DNA of 64,000 nt from positions 62,001 to 126,000 of the forward strand of contig DAOTVO010000037.1 in the NCBI GenBank assembly GCA_034436335.1, in the 5' to 3' direction. The first letter of the stretch is position 1. Every line of letters starts with the position of its first letter. The position numbers and the translations under genes were made by a program. Positions 30,684 to 39,028 of the stretch are shown here, one piece after another. Below the pieces are notes generated by a model. That model made no database searches and was not told where the DNA came from. It saw nothing but the letters and a program-made list of their open reading frames with translations. The stretch comes from UBA877 sp034436335. Its GTDB lineage: Bacteria; Chloroflexota; Anaerolineae; Anaerolineales; Villigracilaceae.

Positions 30684-31606
30684 GGCGTCTCCCTCAAGGA
30701 TTGAAGGACTCGTTCCCACACCTGGCGGATGGCGACGCTGGCGGGCGCTTCCGGCTGGAAGGCGGTCACCGCTTCGCCCGCGACCATCGCGCGTGCTACC
30801 GTTAAATCGAACGGAATCCTGCCGACGGTTTCGATTCCGTTCCCCCTGCAAAACGCCTCGACCTCCTCTGCCCCTGCGGGGTAGATGTCCGCTTTGTTGA
30901 CGCAGACCAGCGCCCGCACGCCGAAATGCTGGACGGTTTGCAGGATGCGGCGCATGTCGTGGACTCCCGAAACGGTCGGCTCGGCCACAATCAGCGCCAG
31001 GTCCGCACCCGAGACCGCCGAAATGACCGGGCAGCCGATTCCGGGAGGCCCATCCACGATGACCAGTTCGCGGTTCTCGTCCAGGGCATTAAGACGGGCG
31101 CGCTGTTTGACCAGCGTCACCAACTTGCCCGAATTCTCCTGCCCAGGGAATAAATTCGCATGATACAGCGGGCCATACCGACTCTCGGAGAAATAGAATT
31201 TTCCCGCCACCTGCTCATGCATGGAAATGCTCTGCGTGGGGCATTGATAGACGCACGCCGCGCAGCCGTCACAGGCGATGGGGTCAACCCGATAGCCTCC
31301 CATCTCCCCCTGGGAGATGGGCTGGGGGTGAGGGGGAAGAATCGCGTCGAAACGGCAGACCGCCTGACAGTCGCCGCAGGAAACGCAGGTGTCCTGATTG
31401 ATGACCGCCACCTTCCCGCCTTTGAAATCCTGCTGTTCGAACAAACGTGGTTGCAGGACAAGTTCCAGATTCGCCGCGTCCACGTCGGCGTCGGCTAGGA
31501 CAACTTTGCCCGCCAGCCCGTTTTGCGAAGCCAGGTGGGCAAACGCCGCCGTGACGCTGGTCTTGCCCGTCCCGCCCTTGCCGCTGAGAATGACAAGTTG
31601 TTTCAT
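30680..31606 (-). CDS. MinD-superfamily P-loop ATPase with inserted ferredoxin domain (second copy) and a repeat insertion
   Basis: A protein of 308 residues. The deviant Walker A GKGGTGKTSVTAAFA is at 10-24. An inserted 2x[4Fe-4S] ferredoxin carries CVSCGDCQAVC and CDGCAACVYQCP. Between the two cluster motifs stands LPPHPQPISQGEMGG, encoded by a palindromic repeat in reverse orientation (31297-31336). Walker B-like VIVDGPPGIGCPVISAVSGADLAL lies near 187. Such ATPases with NifX-like partners occur in orange-protein-type complexes and metal-cofactor operons. Both clusters' cysteines are intact despite the insertion. It overlaps its paralogue upstream by 4 nt. Confidence 0.92.
   Translation of the reverse strand: MKQLVILSGKGGTGKTSVTAAFAHLASQNGLAGKVVLADADVDAANLELVLQPRLFEQQDFKGGKVAVINQDTCVSCGDCQAVCRFDAILPPHPQPISQGEMGGYRVDPIACDGCAACVYQCPTQSISMHEQVAGKFYFSESRYGPLYHANLFPGQENSGKLVTLVKQRARLNALDENRELVIVDGPPGIGCPVISAVSGADLALIVAEPTVSGVHDMRRILQTVQHFGVRALVCVNKADIYPAGAEEVEAFCRGNGIETVGRIPFDLTVARAMVAGEAVTAFQPEAPASVAIRQVWERVLQSLRETP
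31297..31336. repeat. Palindromic repeat unit inside the ferredoxin domain of the ATPase gene
   Basis: CCTCCCATCTCCCCCTGGGAGATGG followed by GCTGGGGGTGAGGG: the same family as 16999-17076 with CATC/GATG variant arms, in inverted orientation and in frame. Confidence 0.9.
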
Positions 31607-32490
31607 ACGGCGACCCTTGCAGTGATGGATTCCAGCAGGATACGGAATTTTGCGCGGTATTCGGGCGCAGCCTCCACCAATGTCTTGCCGCTGGCAATCG
31701 CTTCGGCGAAACGCCGCTCCATCGGGATTCTCAACAGGATGGGCAGACCCGCTTCGGCGCAGTAGGCTTCGACGGCGTTGTCGCCCATCCCGTCGCGGTT
31801 GACCACCACCCCGGCAGGGATGCCCAGCTCGCGGGTGATGCCGGCCACCTGTTTCAGGTCGTGCAAGCCGAAGGGCGTCGGCTCGGTGACGAGCAGGGCA
31901 AAGTCCGCGCCGCGCAGGGTCTCCACCACCGGGCAGGATGCGCCAGGCGGGGCGTCGCGGATTTCAATGATTGAGCGCTGGTCGAGTAAGCGGGGTTCTT
32001 CCGCTGTATCGAGACCAGTTTGCCATTTCTTCAACTCGCGGATGATTGGCACCGCCATCGGCTCGCCGACATTCATCACGCCCTGGGCAAAATCAATGCC
32101 CGTAGGGGTGACTCCGCTTTCGAGCACGCCCATCACATCCAGCCGTTCGCGGATGGCTTTTTCGGGGCAGACCAGCGTGCAACTGCCGCAGCCGTGACAG
32201 AGTTCAGGAAAGACCAGCGTCTTTTTGCCGATGACGGCGATGGCGTGAAATTCGCAGACTTCGGCGCATTTGCCGCAATGCGTACAGAGCGTCTCGTCCA
32301 CGACAGGTAGTTGGATACCGACTTCCTTACGATTATCCAGCACCGGATTGAGAAAGAGCGCGGCGTCCGGCGCTTCCACGTCGCAATCGAGGAGGCGCAC
32401 CGCATTCCACACTGCGGCGGCGAGCGCCAGGCTGACAGCGACGGTGGTCTTGCCCGTGCCGCCCTTGCCGCTGGCGACCACGATGCGCAT
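31603..32490 (-). CDS. MinD-superfamily P-loop ATPase with inserted ferredoxin domain (first copy)
   Basis: A protein of 295 residues. The deviant Walker A GKGGTGKTTVAVSLA is at 8-22. The ferredoxin insert carries CTHCGKCAEVC and CHGCGSCTLVCP. IIEIRDAPPGASCPVVETLRGADFALLVTEPTPFGL forms the Walker B and switch region. It has no repeat insertion, so it serves as a reference for its paralogue downstream. It starts 1 nt overlapping the NifX-like gene upstream and is probably a partner of that protein in an ATP-driven cofactor or cluster insertion step. Confidence 0.93.
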   Translation of the reverse strand: MRIVVASGKGGTGKTTVAVSLALAAAVWNAVRLLDCDVEAPDAALFLNPVLDNRKEVGIQLPVVDETLCTHCGKCAEVCEFHAIAVIGKKTLVFPELCHGCGSCTLVCPEKAIRERLDVMGVLESGVTPTGIDFAQGVMNVGEPMAVPIIRELKKWQTGLDTAEEPRLLDQRSIIEIRDAPPGASCPVVETLRGADFALLVTEPTPFGLHDLKQVAGITRELGIPAGVVVNRDGMGDNAVEAYCAEAGLPILLRIPMERRFAEAIASGKTLVEAAPEYRAKFRILLESITARVAV

Positions 32491-32867
32491 CAGTGACGGC
32501 CTCCGTGATGACCCGCGTGCGTGGCGGCGGCGGTCTTGCTCAACTTGCCCGCCTTGAACAAGGCCAGCACATCCGCGGCAGTGAGAGATTCGCCCGTCGG
32601 CGCGAGGTACATTTCGATACCCGCCGGGGAGAGGGTGTCAGCCGCGTTCGGTCCATACGCGCCGCTGACAACCGCCTGCGCGCCCAGTTTGGCGATGAAC
32701 TGCGCTGCCTGCACGCCCGCCCCGCCCGAAGCGGAGAGCGCGGGATTCTCGTGGGCGGTCCATTCGCCCGTTTCGGTGTCCACCAGACAAAACGCGGCGG
32801 CGCGTCCGAAGCGCGGGTCGAAGGGGGATTCAAGTTTGTTTCCAGAAATTGAGATTGCGATTTTCAT
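32490..32867 (-). CDS. NifX/NifB-like cofactor-binding family protein (upstream copy)
   Basis: A 125-residue protein. MKIAISISGNKLESPFDPRFGRAAAFCLVDTETGE and AQFIAKLGAQAVVSGAYGPNAADTLSPAGIEMY show the family fold. The C-terminus HAGHHGGRH is a His-rich likely metal-binding tail. It is paralogous to the protein at 30020-30391. The 91-nt spacer upstream (32868-32958) holds an inverted repeat (CAGAGAGC/GCTCTCTG with GGTAATTG units) of repeat character. Confidence 0.9.
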   Translation of the reverse strand: MKIAISISGNKLESPFDPRFGRAAAFCLVDTETGEWTAHENPALSASGGAGVQAAQFIAKLGAQAVVSGAYGPNAADTLSPAGIEMYLAPTGESLTAADVLALFKAGKLSKTAAATHAGHHGGRH

Positions 32868-32958
32868 GAGGTTAGGTGATTAGTGATTGGTAATTGACAG
32901 AGAGCAGGCAACGGGGTTGGGTAATTACCATTCGCCAATTACCGCTCTCTGCTGTTTT

Positions 32959-33195
32959 CTACTTATCCTTGCTCAACTGCTCGGTCAGTTTTTCGATGGC
33001 GGCTTGCAGGCTGCTGAGTTGGTCTCTGAGCCAGAAATTTCCCTGGTTGGCGTTGACTCCGAAGCCGCGCCCGCGTCCGCGTCCCCCGCCGCGGCCGAGG
33101 CCGCGCCCCGTCCCGCCCTGACCGGCGCAGTTGCCCATCCCGCGTCCTGTGCGGGGCCCTTGTCCTTGCGGTCCAGTTCCGTCTTGGTATGGCAT
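32959..33195 (-). CDS. DUF5320 family glycine/arginine-rich small protein
   Basis: A 78-residue protein. MPYQDGTGPQGQGPRTGRGMGNCAG at the start is the DUF5320 hallmark. A Gly/Arg low-complexity stretch and a short coiled-coil end (LRDQLSSLQAAIEKLTEQL) follow. The start at 33195 has AAGGAG 6 nt upstream. DUF5320 genes typically sit beside NifX-like and MinD-like ATPase genes, as here. Function unknown. Confidence 0.9.
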   Translation of the reverse strand: MPYQDGTGPQGQGPRTGRGMGNCAGQGGTGRGLGRGGGRGRGRGFGVNANQGNFWLRDQLSSLQAAIEKLTEQLSKDK

Positions 33196-33223
33196 AATTG
33201 ACTCCTTTCGGTTGCCTTGTCGG

Positions 33224-33598
33224 TTACTTTTTCTTGACAGCGTCGTACGCTGCTTCAAGCGCTTCGATTTCCTTGCGCCGCTGGCGCAGGGATTCGATCC
33301 ATTCGGAGAGCGCCGCTTCGCCCTGTGGGGTGATGGTGTAGATGCGCCGCTGGGGGCCGAGGCTTTCCTCGCTCCAGGAACTGGTCACCAGCCCCGCAGT
33401 TTCGAGGTCGCGCAGGGCGCGGTACAGAATGCTGATGTCCATGAGTTCAGGCTCGAAACCGAACTCCTTCAAACCGTCCATCAGGCTGTAGCCGTAGCCC
33501 GGTTCCCGGTGTAAAAGCACCAGCAGGCACGATTCGAGAAAAAACATCTTGCGTCTGCCGCCCCCGCGGCTATGTCCAAAACCTCGTCCACCGGGCAT
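33224..33598 (-). CDS. PadR family transcriptional regulator
   Basis: A 124-residue winged-helix regulator: FFLESCLLVLLHREPGYGYSLMDGL, then DISILYRALRDLETAGLVTSSW and PQRRIYTITPQGEAALSEWI. The N-terminal Gly/Arg-rich tail (GGRGFGHSRGGGRRK) is unusual for PadR and echoes the neighbouring DUF5320 protein. It is the first gene of the operon. Its promoter carries an inverted repeat that is a likely autoregulatory operator. The effector is unknown; a metal or redox signal would fit the operon. Confidence 0.93.
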   Translation of the reverse strand: MPGGRGFGHSRGGGRRKMFFLESCLLVLLHREPGYGYSLMDGLKEFGFEPELMDISILYRALRDLETAGLVTSSWSEESLGPQRRIYTITPQGEAALSEWIESLRQRRKEIEALEAAYDAVKKK

Positions 33599-33614
33599 TG
33601 CGTTTCTCCTTTAT

Positions 33615-33647
33615 CTATAGTTTACATCACTATAGACAAAATGTCAA
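33615..33647 (-). promoter_or_regulatory. Promoter with PadR-type operator
   Basis: On the minus strand, TTGACA (33642-33647) and TAAACT (33619-33624) are 17 nt apart. CTATAGT (33615-33621) and ACTATAG (33629-33635) form a 7-bp inverted repeat over the spacer and -10, where a repressor would block polymerase. Confidence 0.75.
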
Positions 33648-33703
33648 TAGCACACAAAACAAATGACAGTCACTTGAGGTGACTGTCACTTTGTCGGATG
33701 AAA

Positions 33704-34897
33704 TCAGCGCGCGAGGGAGGCGGCCGCTTCGGTCTCGTGTTCCGCTTCGAAAACGGGGAAGTATTTCGCCAGCAGCCCAAAAGCCAGAATGCCCGCCGAG
33801 AAGATACCGATGGAAACGGCGACTTCAGGCAGGGTCGGGAAGTATTTGACGTTGCCCATGAAGGACGGCAGGTAGTAGAGCGGGTCGGGGTGCTTGACCG
33901 CGAACCAACTGACATCGAAGCGGTTCAAAATCATTCCAAACAGCAGGATGAGCGCGCCCAAGAAGCGGCGGTTGTCGTTCTCACGGTTGGCTTTGATAGA
34001 AAACCAGATAAACGGAAAGACGACGCCGATCAGGATTTCGGCCCAAAACAGCAGGCTCATCGTCCCGCTGGTGAACAGGTAACCGAGGTCGCCGGCCAGG
34101 GCAATTTCGCCAAACTTGAGCAGTGCATAAATGCCCAGGATCCAGGGAACGGCTTTGGTTAGTTTCGCCAGCAAATGCGATTCGATGCCGCGCTTGAAGT
34201 AACGCGAACTGAGTGTGGACTCAAAGACCAGCATCGCCACGCCGACCGCCAACGCCGAGACGAAGAAGAGAATGGGCAGAATGGGCGTCCACCACAGGGG
34301 ATGCAGTTTCTGCGGCTGGATGAGCAGCAGTGAGCCGAGCGAGGACTGGTGCAAGGTCGAAAGCACTACACCCAGGATGACGAAGGGCATGATGAATTTG
34401 TGGATGAGGTGCGCTACTTTATGCAGTTTGGAGAAACGCTCCAGCACCACCGGTGAAAACTCGATGGCCAACACGGTCAAGTAAGACATGACGCAGATGC
34501 CGATTTCGAGCAGCACCGAGGTCGGGTTTTGGTAGATAATCATGTACCAAATGCGCAGCGGCTGACCCAGGTCAACGAGCAGGGCAACAGCCACCATAAT
34601 ATAGCCCAGGAAGGCGGTCAAAATCGCCGGGCGCAGAAGAGGCTCGAATTCCTTGCGGCGCAAGATGTAAACCAGCCCGGCCATAATGAACCCGCCGCTG
34701 GAAATAACGACGCCGGTGAACAAGTCGAAACTAATCCAGAAGCCCCAGGGATAGGAGTAACTCAGGTCGCTGATGGCGCCGATGCCGAAGGCGTAGCGCA
34801 TCATAGCAACGACAAAGGCGACTCCCGCCAGCGCTATCAGAACGAGCGGGAATAACCCAATGCGAAGAAACTTGGGCAGAGTGATGTTCAGTTTCAT
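33704..34897 (-). CDS. nrfD: NrfD/PsrC-like membrane subunit
   Basis: A quinone-interacting membrane subunit of 397 residues with about nine to ten helices. MRYAFGIGAISDLSYSYPWGFWISFDLFTGV is typical of NrfD/HybB/PsrC proteins, and the duplicated four-helix pattern can be followed. It overlaps the FeS subunit gene by 4 nt. It would pass electrons between menaquinone and the FeS subunit. The closest described systems are Psr/Phs or the alternative complex, but the direction of electron flow is not decided by sequence. Confidence 0.9.
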   Translation of the reverse strand: MKLNITLPKFLRIGLFPLVLIALAGVAFVVAMMRYAFGIGAISDLSYSYPWGFWISFDLFTGVVISSGGFIMAGLVYILRRKEFEPLLRPAILTAFLGYIMVAVALLVDLGQPLRIWYMIIYQNPTSVLLEIGICVMSYLTVLAIEFSPVVLERFSKLHKVAHLIHKFIMPFVILGVVLSTLHQSSLGSLLLIQPQKLHPLWWTPILPILFFVSALAVGVAMLVFESTLSSRYFKRGIESHLLAKLTKAVPWILGIYALLKFGEIALAGDLGYLFTSGTMSLLFWAEILIGVVFPFIWFSIKANRENDNRRFLGALILLFGMILNRFDVSWFAVKHPDPLYYLPSFMGNVKYFPTLPEVAVSIGIFSAGILAFGLLAKYFPVFEAEHETEAAASLAR

Positions 34898-35679
34898 TTC
34901 GTCTTCTCCGCTTCTTTATCGTCTTCGGCCTTCTTTTCGCCGCCTTTTTTCTTCTCGTGGAGCGCCACGCCGGCGGCCACCGCACTCAACACCGCACCCC
35001 AACTGAGAGCAAAGGGAATAGTCACTTCCATCACGGCTTCGCTGACTTCATTGATGGGCGTCTCCGGCAGGGTCGGCAGGCCGAGTTCCTCGAAGGGGAC
35101 GTGAGAGATGATGAGATAGGACGTGCCGCCGTTCTCAAATTCTCCGTACACATGCTGGATGTATTTCTCAGGATGGGCGGCAATGCGCTCGTGGGCCTTC
35201 TTGAGCAGTTCTTCGCGCTCGCCGTATTCCAGGGCGTCGGTGGGGCAGGTCTGCACACAGGCGGGTTCCTCGCCGACGTCAATGCGCTGCGGGCAGAAGG
35301 TGCATTTGTCAATGAACGCGCCTTCCACAATACCTTTGTCGTAGTCAAAGTGCGGCACGCCAAAGGGACAGGCGTTCATGCAATAGCGGCAGCCGATGCA
35401 CTTTTCGGGGTTGTAGACCACCGGGCCGTCGGGGCGCTTCGAGTAGGCCCCCACCGGGCAGGCTGACATGCAGTCGGGATGTTCGCAGTGCATACAGTGA
35501 TAGACCATCGTGCTGCGCTTGAGATTGGGAAACTCACCCGTGACGCCGAGTCCCGCGACCCAGATGCGGGTCTTGTCCATCTCGATATTATTTTCCACGC
35601 TGCAAGCCACCATGCAGGCGCGGCAGTCAATACAGCGCGTGGCGTCGAACAGAAAAGCGTGATGTTTGATTTCAGTCAT
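34894..35679 (-). CDS. Four-cluster ferredoxin-like electron transfer subunit with C-terminal helix
   Basis: A 261-residue PsrB/DmsB-type subunit. Cysteine groups CIDCRACMVAC, CMHCEHPDCMSACP, CIGCRYCMNACP and CTFCPQR...CVQTCP can bind four [4Fe-4S] clusters. A hydrophobic segment near 226-243 before a Lys/Glu-rich end anchors it in the membrane, an addition to the usual DmsB layout. It links the molybdopterin subunit to the NrfD-like protein. Confidence 0.92.
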   Translation of the reverse strand: MTEIKHHAFLFDATRCIDCRACMVACSVENNIEMDKTRIWVAGLGVTGEFPNLKRSTMVYHCMHCEHPDCMSACPVGAYSKRPDGPVVYNPEKCIGCRYCMNACPFGVPHFDYDKGIVEGAFIDKCTFCPQRIDVGEEPACVQTCPTDALEYGEREELLKKAHERIAAHPEKYIQHVYGEFENGGTSYLIISHVPFEELGLPTLPETPINEVSEAVMEVTIPFALSWGAVLSAVAAGVALHEKKKGGEKKAEDDKEAEKTK

Positions 35680-35688
35680 GGTTCACCT

Positions 35689-37854
35689 CTAAGCCTTCTC
35701 CACCGTGACGAAGGTCTGGCTCAGGGCCTGGCTGCCGCTGACGGGGTCGGTGTACGTTTCGTGCAGGACCGAGTCGCTGGCGCCGTAGCCGAAGGCGGTG
35801 GTCAACCCTTTGGAGAGATGACCGTAGCCGGGCGTCAGGTAAACACAGTCCGGGCGGATGGCCTCGGTGGCCAGCAGGCGAATATGCGCCTCGCCGACCT
35901 TGCTGGTCACCCGCACCCAGTCGCCGTCCTGCAGACCTTTCTGCGCGGCGACCTTGGCGTTCATCCACAGGCGCGGCTCATCGGCGTACTTGTGCAGGAG
36001 TTGATTGTTCTGCGTGCCGAATTGCGTGTGCTGGGCCACCTTGCCGGTCAGCAAGTAGAATTGACCTTCGCCGGGCATGGGCGGCTCTTGCCACTTGACC
36101 ACACCATCAAAGCCGGCATTGGCCAGCGTCTCCGAATAGAGTTCAATCTTGCCGCTCGGCGTGTTCCACTTGTATTCCAGCGGCCCTTCGGGCGGCATTT
36201 CGGCGTAGCCTTTGCGCTTGACCTCTTCCAAATCGGCGCCCAGGGGCTTGAGTTGCTGACGCAGGTAGTCTTCTTCGTCTTCATACTGGAAATAATCGCC
36301 CAGGCCCAGGCGTTCGCCGAGTTGCTTGTAAATCCACAGCGTGGACTTGGCCTCGCCCTGCGGCTCGATGACCGGCTGGCGGATGAAGGCCTTATCGCCC
36401 ACCGGCAGCAGCGGGTCGTAGCGCTCCAGGTAGGAGGCTTCGGGCAGCACCACATCCGAGAACCAGGCCGAATCGTTCATCAGAATATCAATCGTGACGA
36501 TGAAGTCCATCTTGCCGAAGGCTTGCAAGGTCTTGTTGCGGTCGGGGATGGAGAGAATCGGGTTCTGGCGTGAGATGAACCAGCCGTGCGGCTGATAGGG
36601 GTCGCCCTTGACGATGTTATCGCGCAACTCCTGGAAAATGCCCAATTTGAGCGGCACGAAGGGATACTTCCACGGCACGCCGTCCAAGCGCAGGGCCGAA
36701 ACGCGCGGGTAAGGCGGCTGGGGCGGCGCGCCCAGGCCGGCGCCTTCGGCGGCTGCAGGCAGCATGGTCACGCCCCAGTTGCCCACCAGGGCATTGAGAG
36801 CGGTGATGGCGCGCTCGGTGGCAAATGAGTTGATGAAATTGGAGGTGCGCCAGCCGTTGTGCGCCAAAGCGTATTTGCCGGCCGCCGCAAATTCATGAGC
36901 GATGCGGCGGATGGTCTCGGCCGGCACGCCGCTCACCTGCGCTGCCCATTCGGGGGTATAACGCTGCACTTCGGCGGCCAATTGTTCAAAGCCAACGGTG
37001 TACTGTTCCACGAAGGAACGGTTGTAGAGTTTTTCGCCGATGATGACATGCAGCAGGGCAAGATGGAAAGCCAGGTCGGTGCCGGGGCGGATGGGAATCC
37101 ACTCGCTGGCTTTGGCGGCCGTCTTGGTGAAGCGCGGGTCGAGATAAACCACTTTGGCGCCGCGGTCAATCGCCATGATGAGATCGTGAGTCTCAGAGGT
37201 GGAAATGGCCTCCGCCAGGTTGCGGCCGGTCAGGATGATGTACTTGACTTTGCTGTAATCGCGGTTCGGCTCTTCCAGCCCAAAGGCCAGAATGTTGGCG
37301 ACAATCATGGCGTTGAAGCACAGCGAGCGCTGCGTGCCATAGTTGGGCGAACCGTAGGCGTAAAGCAGGTTCTCGAACTGCGGCTGGGTCAGGCAGTGCG
37401 TGGTCGAGAAGACCATCGCCTCGGGGCCGTACTTCTCCTTGATGGCGAGCATTTGGCTGGCCACCAGGTCGAGGGCCTCGTCCCAGGAGGCTTTGCGGAA
37501 CTTGCCTTCGCCGCGCTTGCCGACGCGGATGAGCGGGGTCAGCACACGGTCGGGGTCGTAGGTGTTCATCAGCCCCGACTGCCCGCGCGGACACAGATTG
37601 CCCTTCGAGTGCGGATGCTCCGGGTTGCCGTCCAGTTTGACGACGCGCCCGTTCTTCACTTTGGCAATCAAGCCGCAGCGCCAGACGCACATCTCGCACA
37701 TGCTGGGGATGTAGCCGTCGCCCTGCGAGTCCAGGAACCCGGCCTGACGGGCCGCCTCGGCCACCGGAGCCGGCAGCAGGCTGCCCGCCGCGAGCGCCGC
37801 CCCCGCCGCCGCGCCCAGTTTCAGAAAATCTCGTCGTGAGAGTGTTTTTGCCAT
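35689..37854 (-). CDS. Molybdopterin oxidoreductase catalytic subunit (Psr/Phs-like), Tat-exported
   Basis: A protein of 721 residues. The Tat signal SRRDFLKLGAAAGAALAAG lies at the start. The FeS ligands are Cys53, Cys56, Cys60 and Cys88 (CEMCVWRC ... NLCPRGQ). A molybdenum-ligand candidate is in RSLCFNAM near residue 180. TGRNLAEAISTSETHDL and PGTDLAFHLALLHVI are cofactor-binding stretches. The dinucleotide-binding C-terminal barrel has LTGKVAQHTQFGTQNN and LWMNAKVAAQKGLQDGDWV. It would act outside the membrane on polysulfide, thiosulfate or a related sulfur compound; this is inferred from family and the YeeE/YedE neighbours. Confidence 0.9.
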   Translation of the reverse strand: MAKTLSRRDFLKLGAAAGAALAAGSLLPAPVAEAARQAGFLDSQGDGYIPSMCEMCVWRCGLIAKVKNGRVVKLDGNPEHPHSKGNLCPRGQSGLMNTYDPDRVLTPLIRVGKRGEGKFRKASWDEALDLVASQMLAIKEKYGPEAMVFSTTHCLTQPQFENLLYAYGSPNYGTQRSLCFNAMIVANILAFGLEEPNRDYSKVKYIILTGRNLAEAISTSETHDLIMAIDRGAKVVYLDPRFTKTAAKASEWIPIRPGTDLAFHLALLHVIIGEKLYNRSFVEQYTVGFEQLAAEVQRYTPEWAAQVSGVPAETIRRIAHEFAAAGKYALAHNGWRTSNFINSFATERAITALNALVGNWGVTMLPAAAEGAGLGAPPQPPYPRVSALRLDGVPWKYPFVPLKLGIFQELRDNIVKGDPYQPHGWFISRQNPILSIPDRNKTLQAFGKMDFIVTIDILMNDSAWFSDVVLPEASYLERYDPLLPVGDKAFIRQPVIEPQGEAKSTLWIYKQLGERLGLGDYFQYEDEEDYLRQQLKPLGADLEEVKRKGYAEMPPEGPLEYKWNTPSGKIELYSETLANAGFDGVVKWQEPPMPGEGQFYLLTGKVAQHTQFGTQNNQLLHKYADEPRLWMNAKVAAQKGLQDGDWVRVTSKVGEAHIRLLATEAIRPDCVYLTPGYGHLSKGLTTAFGYGASDSVLHETYTDPVSGSQALSQTFVTVEKA

Positions 37855-37863
37855 AGTTTCTCC

Positions 37864-37938
37864 GATGTCAGTAATCGGTGTTCAGTCATCAGTGATCAGT
37901 TTTTCATCCACTGATTACTGGTAACTGATTACTGATCA
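37864..37938. repeat. Tandem CAGTNATCAGT repeats, with inverted half
   Basis: TCAGTAATCGGTGTTCAGTCATCAGTGATCAG on one side and CTGATTACTGGTAACTGATTACTGATCACTG on the other, so the spacer is a rough inverted repeat of the ATCAGTG family. The last residues (SSDQ) and TAA stop of the downstream YeeE/YedE gene are encoded within it. Confidence 0.85.
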
Positions 37939-38483
37939 CTGCTCTTCCTCTGCCACCCCGCCCGGTCAATCATGTAGAACAAGAAGAGCGACATCAGCGT
38001 AAAGAGCAAGACGGTCAGGAAGGGGCTGAGATTCCACAGGTCGGGGATGACGACATTGCCGTAGTTGGCAATCGCCATGATAGCCGGCTGCACCTGCTGA
38101 TAGGTCAGGCCGTAGATGGCCGCGCCGGTCAGGAAGCCCAAGGTGCCGGGGATGAGGTAATCCAATTTGCCGTCCCCTGCGCCGGCTGCTTGCGTGCCGG
38201 GGCAGTACCCGGCCAGCGCCATGCCCACGCCAAAGATGAGACCGCCGACCAGGTTGCCGACCACGTAAGTCGCCGGGGGCGCCGGGAAGGTCACCAGTCC
38301 CAGGCCGCGCAGGGCGTACAGTCCGCTCATCGAGACCACCAGGGCGGTCATCATGAACTTCAGTACGGCCATATCCGTGAAGCGGAAGACGTTGACGATT
38401 TTGTGATACTTGGTCAGCCCGGCCTTATTGAGCGCAAAGCCGAAGGCGATACCTAAAACGAACGCAATGATATACGAAGTCAT
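37929..38483 (-). CDS. YeeE/YedE-type (half-size) membrane channel, second copy
   Basis: A 184-residue protein with about five helices. AFVLGIAFGFALNKAG at the start and GMALAGYCPGTQAAGAGDG carry the CPGT cysteine motif that in YeeE guides thiosulfate. Half-size proteins work as pairs (PmpA/PmpB). Its stop codon lies in repeat DNA. It sits next to the other half in the same operon as the sulfur-type molybdoenzyme. Confidence 0.9.
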   Translation of the reverse strand: MTSYIIAFVLGIAFGFALNKAGLTKYHKIVNVFRFTDMAVLKFMMTALVVSMSGLYALRGLGLVTFPAPPATYVVGNLVGGLIFGVGMALAGYCPGTQAAGAGDGKLDYLIPGTLGFLTGAAIYGLTYQQVQPAIMAIANYGNVVIPDLWNLSPFLTVLLFTLMSLFLFYMIDRAGWQRKSSDQ

Positions 38484-38492
38484 GGCCGCCTC

Positions 38493-39026
38493 CTAATAGC
38501 GTTTTCCGTAGATGAGTTTGGCCGTGACGATGCCCGAGGCAAACATCCCGGCGATGAACAGGAACGCTGCCGGGTCGAGCAGCATCCCGCCCGAAATGGC
38601 CAGGCCGCTGGTGCAGCCGCCGGCGATGCCGGCCGCGTACTCCAGGATGATGCCGCCCACGAAGAGCAGCAGCCAGCGCTTCCACAACTGCGGCCCGTAG
38701 ATTTTCTTCCACTGCTCGTTGTCGTTCACACGGAACTTGAGCGTGCCGCTGGTGGCCGCCGCCAGCATACTGCCGAAGAAGATGCCCACCAGCAGGATGA
38801 CGTTGGTAGTAATCTCTGCCGGCATGACAAAGTTGAAATACATGTTATTGAACAGGTTGGGCGCAATTGCCTTACCGATGATGCCCACCATATTCTCGAA
38901 CGCGCCCGAGGCGCCCAGCAGGCTGTTGTTAATCCACACCGCCAGGATGCCCACCACTCCCAGCAAAATTCCGGCGATGTAGGGCGACCATTCTTCCCGA
39001 CGGATGTAATTCCAAATCGCTTTCAT
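38493..39026 (-). CDS. YeeE/YedE-type (half-size) membrane channel, first copy
   Basis: A 177-residue protein with about four to five helices. AAGIAGGCTSGLAISGG carries the GCTSG cysteine motif typical of the PmpA-type half. An N-terminal extension (NYIRREEWSPYIAGILLGVVG) precedes it. It starts 2 nt after the triheme cytochrome stop and ends 9 nt before the second half, so the two probably form a pair that imports a sulfur species. Confidence 0.9.
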   Translation of the reverse strand: MKAIWNYIRREEWSPYIAGILLGVVGILAVWINNSLLGASGAFENMVGIIGKAIAPNLFNNMYFNFVMPAEITTNVILLVGIFFGSMLAAATSGTLKFRVNDNEQWKKIYGPQLWKRWLLLFVGGIILEYAAGIAGGCTSGLAISGGMLLDPAAFLFIAGMFASGIVTAKLIYGKRY

Positions 39027-39028
39027 GC

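Noticed and set aside
30020..32867. Part of a nitrogenase cluster because of NifX/NifB-like domains
   Set aside because: The proteins are short single-domain NifX-like forms and no nifHDK, nifE, nifN or true nifB is present.
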